A stretch of 5,041 bases of DNA from Candidatus Hydrogenedentota bacterium (GTDB lineage: Bacteria > Hydrogenedentota > Hydrogenedentia > Hydrogenedentales > SLHB01). Positions within the stretch are counted from its first letter, which is position 1. The number at the start of each line of letters is the position of its first letter. The stretch is from positions 1-5,041 of the forward strand of contig PUMX01000552.1 of assembly GCA_003552485.1 (NCBI GenBank), read 5' to 3'. The translations under genes and the position numbers were made by a program. Below the pieces are notes generated by a model, which had not been told where the DNA came from, made no database searches, and worked only from the letters and a program-made list of their open reading frames with translations. This document shows positions 1 to 3,791 of this stretch, one piece after another.

Positions 1-171
1 GGTTGACGGACGAGGAGATACAAGAGGAATCTTTTCCCCACGCCCGTGGGGATGATCCGGACTGAGCGGAATCGACGGCACTCTGACATCGCTTTTCCCC
101 ACGCCCGTGGGGATGATCCGGCGGTTGACGGACGAGGAGATACAAGAGGAATCTTTTCCCCACGCCCGTGG
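1..171 (+). CRISPR. Leader-distal end of a type I-E-like CRISPR array
   Basis: Two identical 29-nt repeats lie at 31-59 and 92-120. They start CTTTTCCCC, contain the 7-bp stem CCCCACG/CGTGGGG and end GATGATCCG. A third copy at 153-171 keeps only the first 19 nt. Spacers are 32 nt (60-91 and 121-152), and bases 1-30 are the 3' part of an earlier spacer, so the array continues to the left. The 29/32 geometry, the CCCCACGCCCGTGGGG core and the CCG end match type I-E repeats (family knowledge). The degenerate last repeat marks the leader-distal end, so the leader and any cas genes should lie to the left, with transcription on the plus strand. The spacer before 31 and the one at 121-152 are identical over all 30 visible bases. 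A G follows both full repeats, so the repeat boundary could be shifted by one base. Confidence 0.93.
123..171 (+). repeat. 49-bp exact duplicate of bases 1-49 (spacer plus part of repeat)
   Basis: Bases 123-171 repeat bases 1-49 exactly. Each copy holds 30 nt of spacer and the first 19 nt of a CRISPR repeat. The offset is 122 nt, which is exactly two repeat-spacer units. The match ends at 171, where the last repeat diverges into TATAACC. This fits a duplication or unequal recombination within the array, or an assembly error at a contig end. Confidence 0.9.
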
Positions 172-186
172 TATAACCATTCAGTC

Positions 187-228
187 CCTGTCCTGTCCTG
201 TCCTGTCCTGTCCTGTCCTGTCCTGTCC
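187..228 (+). repeat. Pentanucleotide microsatellite (TCCTG)n
   Basis: An uninterrupted period-5 tract reads CCTG, then seven exact TCCTG units (191-225), then TCC, about 8.4 copies over 42 nt. It starts 16 nt after the truncated CRISPR repeat. Short open frames cross it on both strands, giving SCPVL- or GQDRT-type protein repeats, but neither has other signs of coding. It is therefore best seen as a non-coding, slippage-prone tract. Confidence 0.95.
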
Positions 229-432
229 CGTTCCATATTCACACCGTCGGGAAATCCGGTCATTGTTAAAACCGGCTTGATCCCTCCGAGTTTCACATTC
301 CCTGCTCGACACCGGCTTCAATACGGTTATGATTAGTTGGTGAAAAGATTTACCAAAACCCGTCACAGATCCAGCCTTCTCACATAAAAGGTGTTATGGA
401 AATAAGAACTGGTGATGTGACAGGTTGAATAC
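229..432. other. Intergenic region, no gene seen
   Basis: I find no convincing ORF, RNA gene, promoter or terminator here. ACCGGCTT occurs twice (272-279 and near 310), which is within chance. TCACA near 364 and TGTGA at 416-420 form only a weak inverted pair. This stretch should hold the promoter of the sigma-like gene, but I see no good -35/-10 pair. Confidence 0.5.
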
Positions 433-710
433 TTGTCTCAAACTCGCTCCTATGAGAGCCTTTCAGAGGCGGAACCCTTGTCAGTCAGATTCTTCCCCTG
501 ATCACCGCCGCCGTCGCCAAAGGTTCCGTTCGACCAGTCGGTTCCGAAGACCAGGCGGAACTCACCCAGGACGCTCTCGCCCTGGCCGCCCGCTTCATTG
601 AGAACGCGGAAAAGAAAGGCAAAACTTTCATCCCCAGCTCCCTGGCCTATTACGTCCTCCAGCAGCTCAAGAGAGGGCGCAGATCCACCAACCTTTCCAG
701 TGTCGATGCT
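433..710 (+). pseudogene. 5' part of sigma-like gene, no normal start; probable frameshift near 475-480
   Basis: The frame of the 711-1124 gene stays open upstream to a TGA at 453-455 and contains no ATG, GTG or TTG before 711. Even so, 498-710 looks coding. It uses GC-rich codons and encodes a helical stretch (about residues ITAAVAKG through ALALAARFIENAEKKGK), followed by the LKRGRRSTNLSSVDAMSP boundary typical of this family. A different frame supplies a plausible N-terminus: TTG at 433 gives M-SQTRSYESLSEAEP, preceded by a weak AGG 8 nt upstream. Adding one C to the CCC run at 475-477 would join the two frames as SEAEP-LVSQILPLITAA. I infer a one-base deletion or sequencing error in that run. 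The repaired protein would have about 230 residues. Confidence 0.5.
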
Positions 711-1124
711 ATGTCGCCGAAAGCTCAGGTGCAGCAGAGTGTCGGGCTGGAATCAATGGACGCGACTCCGGACGGGACCGAAGACGGTCTCACCCTGCAC
801 GACCTTCTAGCCGGACCCGGCGAAGATCCGGCTGCCCGGGTGTGCAGAGCAACGGACTGGAACGACCTTCTGGAAGGAGTGAGCGGAAAACGGCGGGATC
901 TGGTCTATTCCCTCGCCGAAGGACGCACCGGCAGAGAGACCGCCGGGAAACTCAACGTTTCCGCGCCGAGAATCGTCCAACTTAAACGGGAGCTCGCATC
1001 CGACATCAAAGACGAGTGGGGTGAAGGGATTGCGAACGAGGTCGGAAAGAAACCTTCCTGGATGAACGGCATCATCGCCGAAAGGGAGAAACGAGCGTAC
1101 CGGTACGAGATGAAGACGGTTTGA
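711..1124 (+). CDS. Sigma-70 region-4-like HTH protein, N-terminally truncated or disrupted
   Basis: From the first in-frame ATG the product has 137 residues, but no Shine-Dalgarno precedes 711 and coding signal runs upstream, so this is probably not the true start. Residues 48-92 hold the informative part: DWNDLLEGVSGKRRDLVYSL, then a helix-turn-helix with AEGRTGRETAGKLNVSAPRI and VQLKRELASDI. That arrangement matches the final region (region 4) of sigma-70-like factors, in which the second helix reads the -35 element. The upstream MSPKAQ sequence recalls sigma-like proteins of unknown role that I associate with Planctomycetes and relatives. If intact it would act in transcription initiation; if the frameshift is real, the gene is dead. 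It stands alone and is followed by a hairpin terminator. A phage or transposon HTH protein is a less likely alternative. Confidence 0.6.
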   Translation: MSPKAQVQQSVGLESMDATPDGTEDGLTLHDLLAGPGEDPAARVCRATDWNDLLEGVSGKRRDLVYSLAEGRTGRETAGKLNVSAPRIVQLKRELASDIKDEWGEGIANEVGKKPSWMNGIIAEREKRAYRYEMKTV

Positions 1125-1175
1125 GGGAAGCGGAGAGAGAAATGACTGGAAGGACGGAAGTTTGAAAAAACGGTG

Positions 1176-1229
1176 CCCGCATACCCGGTTCGGTCGAAAG
1201 GGCGGGCCGGGTGCGGGAAGCCTTTTTTT
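1176..1229 (+). terminator. Rho-independent-type terminator after the sigma-like gene
   Basis: The left arm CCCGCATACCCGG (1176-1188) pairs with CCGGGTGCGGG (1207-1217) through 11 GC-rich pairs, with a two-base TA bulge in the left arm. The right arm is followed by AAGCC and a run of seven T (1223-1229). It lies 51 nt past the stop of the sigma-like gene on the same strand. The five bases between stem and T-run make it slightly non-ideal. Confidence 0.65.
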
Positions 1230-1456
1230 GGGGGGCGGTTGAATCCGGCGGTGCAATTTCTTTCTGGAAAATAACTACCATTCGCACGAGTATGTTCTTT
1301 GTGCCTTTTCGTGGTTCTTAGTTTCAAAAACGCTGCACAAACAAACGGAAAGTAGGAATAAGCCTTAGGGAAAAACAGCACTTTTCAAGACTCTTAACAA
1401 TAATCATCAAAAAGCGTATGTCCGCCAAAATTCACATAGAGAATGCATAATCAAAT
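1230..1456. other. Intergenic boundary between GC-rich left part and AT-rich centre
   Basis: No gene is supported here. Base composition changes across this stretch, from G/C-rich with a G6 run at 1230-1235 to A/T-rich. Bases 1294-1320, read on the minus strand, contain CCACGAAAAGGCACAAAGAA, two degenerate 9-10-nt units of the CACGAAGG type that I associate with dispersed intergenic repeats in environmental bacteria. No terminator hairpin is visible after the SecB-like gene that ends at 1457. Confidence 0.4.
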
Positions 1457-1891
1457 CTAACTTTCTTCTGTTCCCTCTCTGAGCCAGTTTTTATACTCCT
1501 CTATTAATCGGTAGGCATTTATGGGGGGTAAGTTTAGTCTTGGGAGAGGCATCCTCCAAGTAATATTGCTAATGAATTCTCGTACGTAAGGTATCATATG
1601 CGCTACAGCATGTTCGTTGCTAAAATCTTCCCAATCCATATTAGCCGCTTCCTCGTGCCTGTAAAATGCCCCAAACTTGCATTGAAAGTTTAGCACTGGA
1701 TCTTCTACCTCATAAAAAGCATCAAATGTAGCAATGACAACGAGTTTATCCTCCACATCTTTCCTTTGGCGGTTTAAACTGGTCAAAACTAAATTAAAAG
1801 CAAGTTTATTTTCAGGTTGTAAATCTCCGACATGCGACTCTAATAATACAATGTCTTCAAAATAAATACCCGGTTTTTTATTTTTATCCAT
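1457..1891 (-). CDS. SecB-like chaperone (candidate TAC chaperone)
   Basis: The product has 144 residues, close to the usual SecB length of about 150. The C-terminal half aligns well with SecB. CKFGAFYRHE (71-80) matches the strand before the crossover loop. PYVREFISNITWRMPLPRLN (101-120) followed by LPPINAYRLIEEY (121-133) matches the E. coli SecB stretch [20 protein letters not shown] and the LAPVNFDALFMNY that follows it. SecB is a cytosolic tetrameric chaperone for unfolded proteins. SecB-like proteins inside toxin-antitoxin operons instead fold and protect the antitoxin (M. tuberculosis Rv1957, CmdC of CmdTAC). This gene is last in a three-gene operon, 8 nt after the previous stop, with AT-rich codons and no secretion genes nearby, so the TAC role is more likely than general export. 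The start has only a weak ribosome site overlapping the upstream gene's end, which suggests translational coupling. Confidence 0.85.
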   Translation of the reverse strand: MDKNKKPGIYFEDIVLLESHVGDLQPENKLAFNLVLTSLNRQRKDVEDKLVVIATFDAFYEVEDPVLNFQCKFGAFYRHEEAANMDWEDFSNEHAVAHMIPYVREFISNITWRMPLPRLNLPPINAYRLIEEYKNWLREGTEES

Positions 1892-1899
1892 ATATAATC

Positions 1900-2268
1900 T
1901 TACGCCGCCTTTGCAAAATCTTCGTTCGCAGCCCGTTCATCAAGGGTAACCTTGGACATACTGCTTCTTCCCTTCTCTGTTTCGCCTGCATTAACCCATA
2001 GAGTTAACAGGTTCGGATAATACGCCTCAGTTACTTGCCGATTTCTTACGATGGGGAGAATTACCGTATTCGTTCCCTCACATAACTTATCATCCAGGTC
2101 AAAGATGAACTCTTCAACCTGTTTGACATCTTCCTTAGGCACATCAAATACACCGACAGAGAAACCGGGTTCGTTGTCTCCCAATTCCTCTATCCTTACC
2201 GGATAATAGGGAAATACACGTCTGACACTAGTGAGTACAGAATCGCGAAGCTGTTGTTCGTTTCTCAT
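1900..2268 (-). CDS. Unknown 122-residue protein, candidate antitoxin of a TAC operon
   Basis: I do not recognise the family. The product is acidic. Residues 1-85 read as a compact mixed alpha/beta domain: an amphipathic helix (1-18), a strand region EPGFSVGVFDV (33-43), a helix (44-60), then NTVILPIVRNR (67-77) and YYP (83-85). The tail (86-122) starts with a hydrophobic stretch, NLLTLWV, then becomes polar and ends DFAKAA. In TAC systems the middle protein is the antitoxin and carries a C-terminal chaperone-addiction tail that is aggregation-prone or protease-targeted without the chaperone, and this architecture would fit. The start is secure: GGAG at 2276-2279, inside the end of the HEPN gene, is 7 nt from the ATG, and the genes are 2 nt apart, so they are coupled. 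No helix-turn-helix, Xre or RHH motif is visible, so it may not be a DNA-binding autorepressor. Confidence 0.75.
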   Translation of the reverse strand: MRNEQQLRDSVLTSVRRVFPYYPVRIEELGDNEPGFSVGVFDVPKEDVKQVEEFIFDLDDKLCEGTNTVILPIVRNRQVTEAYYPNLLTLWVNAGETEKGRSSMSKVTLDERAANEDFAKAA

Positions 2269-2270
2269 AA

Positions 2271-2633
2271 TTATTCTCCACTTTTTTTTAGAAAGAAATC
2301 GCGGGTTTCTTTTGCTTTTGGTAATAAGTCTGTTAGTTCCGCTATATCTACAGCTTCAATTTTATAATCAGCCATTTCTCTCAAACTTCTGAGTTTTTTA
2401 AAAATGCAGGCGTGATAGCCGCTCTGTGGTCCGCTATGTTTAACTAAGTTGAGAGCAGCACCATGCTTTTCTCTCTGACCCAAGTTAAGTTTATTTTCTT
2501 TAAGGCCAAACCCGAAGATTGCTTGGAAAACTGAATAATATAAACGGTTTGCACTACCATTGGCACAATTCTGGGACAAAAGCATTTCACCTTCGTTCCA
2601 GACATCCTTGGATTTCTCGCGGAATTGATTCAT
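2271..2633 (-). CDS. HEPN-domain protein (UPF0332-like), candidate toxin
   Basis: The 120 residues cover a single HEPN four-helix domain: helix 1 at 3-20, helix 2 around N29-R30-L-Y-Y-S-V-F-Q37-A38, KHGAALNLV at 56-64, and a C-terminal part with LRSLREMADYKIE (81-93) and helix 96-116. The R-x-YY-x-x-F-x-A pattern and the late ADY motif are typical of stand-alone HEPN proteins. Many HEPN proteins are RNases using an R-x4-6-H motif and act as toxins in MNT/HEPN pairs, Abi systems and CRISPR effectors. Here the His is replaced by Gln (Q37), so nuclease activity is uncertain. No nucleotidyltransferase partner is present; the next two genes are an unknown protein and a SecB-like chaperone. The ATG at 2633 lacks a close Shine-Dalgarno (AGGA is 15 nt upstream), and the frame is open about 13 codons further without a standard start. 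Confidence 0.82.
   Translation of the reverse strand: MNQFREKSKDVWNEGEMLLSQNCANGSANRLYYSVFQAIFGFGLKENKLNLGQREKHGAALNLVKHSGPQSGYHACIFKKLRSLREMADYKIEAVDIAELTDLLPKAKETRDFFLKKSGE
2276..2279 (-). promoter_or_regulatory. Shine-Dalgarno of the 122-residue gene
   Basis: GGAG on the minus strand sits within the last codons of the HEPN gene (AGT GGA GAA TAA), 7 nt before the ATG at 2268. It fixes this start and shows translational coupling of the first two operon genes. Confidence 0.7.
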
Positions 2634-2705
2634 ATCATATTCAGTATGTCCTGCTTCAATATATTCCGAAGCTCAAACGATATTGTTTCTACTAGTAATG
2701 GTTTT

Positions 2706-2733
2706 AATATACACCTTATATTATTTCGTACAA
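2706..2733 (-). promoter_or_regulatory. Candidate sigma-70-type promoter of the HEPN/SecB operon
   Basis: On the minus strand TTGTAC (2728-2733) and TATATT (2706-2711) are separated by 16 nt. This gives reasonable -35 and -10 boxes in an A/T-rich setting and a leader of about 65 nt before the HEPN start codon. Nearby A/T-rich alternatives exist, so the exact boxes are uncertain. Confidence 0.45.
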
Positions 2734-2736
2734 GGG

Positions 2737-2781
2737 AAAAAAATAACCATCCTGTTGTTGTAACAAAAAAAACGACCATCC
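2737..2781 (-). repeat. Pair of direct repeats just upstream of the operon promoter
   Basis: Seven A followed by TA and ACCATCC (2737-2752) recurs as A-run, CG, ACCATCC (2766-2781), 29 bp further on. The copies match at 14 of 16 positions. On the operon strand they read GGATGGT-NN-T7. They lie immediately upstream of the proposed -35 box, where operator sites or UP-element-like A/T tracts would be expected. Confidence 0.55.
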
Positions 2782-2938
2782 GCCACTATGACCTTATCGA
2801 TTCTTTTAATCCGTGCCACTAGACCCCAAGTATTTATGCCGTATTGTATATTTAGAAATTGTAATAACATATCTCATGGTTAGTTAAGTTCTGGGTGCGC
2901 TCATACTTCCGGTACTTTTGTTTACACTTTTCCTTTCC
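2782..2938. other. AT-rich intergenic region, no gene seen
   Basis: Nothing convincing lies between the operon's upstream repeats and the stop of the membrane-protein ORF at 2939. There is no clear hairpin after that stop, and the short plus-strand open frame at 2625-2822 has no coding character. Confidence 0.45.
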
Positions 2939-3145
2939 TTAAGATAACAACCGAATGACTCCGGAAATAGTTTCTTTAAAAAGCGACCAAAGTTTCTTGT
3001 CTTGTGTCTGATCAAGCCCGAGGGCACTTCCAAATGTAATGAGAACACCGATAGCCGTGTGGTACCAATCTTTTCGGCCCTGACGTTCTGCGGCTTCGGT
3101 GAGGTAATCCAGCTTTTGGTCTATAGTTTTTAAATGCTGATCCAC
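2939..3145 (-). CDS. Small single-pass membrane protein, likely C-terminal half of a split gene
   Basis: The 68 residues contain a charged helix (1-26, DQHLKTIDQKLDYLTEAAER then QGRKDW), one likely membrane segment (about 28-44, YHTAIGVLITFGSALGL) and an amphipathic C-terminal helix (50-68). The start is a GTG at 3143-3145, right behind the G-rich GAGGGGG, which could serve as a close ribosome site. It overlaps the upstream ORF by 16 nt in another frame. The K-L-D-Y-L...R-x-G-R-K-D-W pattern followed by a membrane helix is one I associate with the C-termini of larger uncharacterised bacterial proteins, so this is probably not an independent protein. I cannot name a family or function. Translational coupling of two separate genes is the alternative. 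Confidence 0.5.
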   Translation of the reverse strand: MDQHLKTIDQKLDYLTEAAERQGRKDWYHTAIGVLITFGSALGLDQTQDKKLWSLFKETISGVIRLLS

Positions 3146-3396
3146 ACCCCCTCAAATTCAGACTTAAGATATTCCCGAATTTTGGAAAGATCTTCAGTCA
3201 ACCGTTTAGCTTCTGCAGCACTGAACGGACTGTTCTCTGTGTCAGGAGCTACACCTGCTCCAAGTGGTGTTTGGTATTTTCCAAGCGATTCCCACAAATC
3301 CGGTTCCTCAATCTCACGTTGCAACGATTCAAGCCAACGTAATACGTATTGGTCTGCAAAAATGATGAGAATCATCAAGGGCTTATTGAAAGACAT
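3130..3396 (-). CDS. Unknown 88-residue protein, likely N-terminal half of a split gene
   Basis: Family not recognised. Residues 7-19 are hydrophobic (LMILIIFADQYVL). An acidic helix (20-38), a glycine/proline-rich linker (39-56) and a charged helix (58-82, with AAEAKRLTEDLSKIREYLKS) follow. The last four residues, WISI, come from reading past a G5 run at 3147-3151. One extra G there would continue the protein as SEFEGGVDQHLKTIDQKLDY, giving one protein of about 152 residues with a C-terminal membrane anchor. No Shine-Dalgarno precedes the ATG at 3396. The frame is open for 10 more codons upstream (to a TGA) with no ATG, GTG or TTG start, so the N-terminus may also be altered. Its use of AT-rich codons matches the HEPN/SecB operon, from which it is separated by about 305 bp. 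Confidence 0.5.
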   Translation of the reverse strand: MSFNKPLMILIIFADQYVLRWLESLQREIEEPDLWESLGKYQTPLGAGVAPDTENSPFSAAEAKRLTEDLSKIREYLKSEFEGVWISI

Positions 3397-3466
3397 TCTG
3401 ACCGGAACGGTATTAGACAGGCTATCTCACCACAATCCAATCTGACAATAATTGAGCCGCATATAG

Positions 3467-3507
3467 CCGGCCTTCCAAGGCCGGAGATACTTACCCGCAG
3501 GTAAGTA
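3467..3507. repeat. Two adjacent perfect hairpins
   Basis: CCGGCCTT-CC-AAGGCCGG (3467-3484) is a perfect inverted repeat. Three bases later TACTTACC (3488-3495) pairs with GGTAAGTA (3500-3507) around the loop CGCA. Neither is followed by a T-run, so they are not classical terminators. They sit where AT-rich sequence gives way to GC-richer sequence and could be a REP-like element or the remnant end of an insertion sequence. Confidence 0.6.
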
Positions 3508-3741
3508 CGGGTTTGATGCTTCCTTCTTTAAAACCCCCCTTTTTCCCCTGCAAAAACAGCTCAGATTGCGGATGAGGTGAAAAGGCTGGAAATAGTTTTA
3601 ACCTTTAATGTATACGGGATTCCAGACCAGGCTTTCCCCCTCCTCTCCGATGTGCGAGATGGGGATATTTATCTACAATTAGTGGCAGAACCGTACAGAA
3701 AACTGTGAATCAGAGGTGCGCTTCTGTAGGGCGGCGAAAGA
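3508..3741. other. Intergenic region with one doubtful short ORF
   Basis: Apart from the adjacent hairpins, the main signal is a plus-strand frame open from 3532 to TGA at 3706-3708. A GTG at 3577 would give about 43 residues beginning KRLEIVLTFNVYGIPDQ and ending LQLVAEPYRKL. The composition looks protein-like, but there is no good ribosome site and I recognise no family. It could be a gene remnant. A C6/T5/C4 pyrimidine stretch lies at 3534-3549. Confidence 0.3.
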
Positions 3742-3764
3742 GCAATCCACTCCGCCCGGATTGC
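3742..3764 (-). terminator. Weak hairpin terminator after the propeller gene
   Basis: GCAATCC (3742-3748) and GGATTGC (3758-3764) form a 7-bp stem with a 9-nt loop, 27 nt past the stop of the minus-strand propeller gene. On that strand it is followed by TCTTTC, which is only partly T-rich. A competing pairing of CTCCGC with GCGGAG nearby is possible. Confidence 0.35.
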
Positions 3765-3791
3765 GTGAGCGGAGCAGAATGCCGTTAAATC

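Noticed and set aside
46..336. Plus-strand 96-codon ORF through the CRISPR repeats and microsatellite
   Set aside because: It is made of CRISPR repeat, spacer and (TCCTG)n sequence, with no ribosome site or domain.
181..366. Minus-strand 61-codon ORF ending in GQDRT repeats
   Set aside because: The repeats are just the microsatellite read on the other strand. There is no coding signal or recognised family.
598..810. Plus-strand 70-codon ORF overlapping the sigma-like gene
   Set aside because: It is an out-of-frame shadow of a GC-rich coding region. The frame at 498-1124 has the recognisable HTH sequence.
807..1381. Three minus-strand ORFs (807-1256, 905-1381, 1072-1287)
   Set aside because: They are antisense shadows of the sigma-like gene and read straight through its terminator hairpin. 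No domain is visible.
2625..2822. Plus-strand 65-codon ORF in the HEPN operon's upstream region
   Set aside because: It covers the proposed promoter and direct repeats, overlaps the HEPN start, and has no ribosome site.
3134..3445. Plus-strand 103-codon ORF
   Set aside because: It is antisense to the split membrane-protein ORFs, whose helix and membrane patterns are more protein-like. The product is serine/arginine-rich and unstructured.
1371..3560. AAAAACAGC shared near both edges of the AT-rich segment (1371-1379 and 3552-3560) as attachment repeats
   Set aside because: A 9-bp A-rich match is expected by chance in this span, and no integrase is present.
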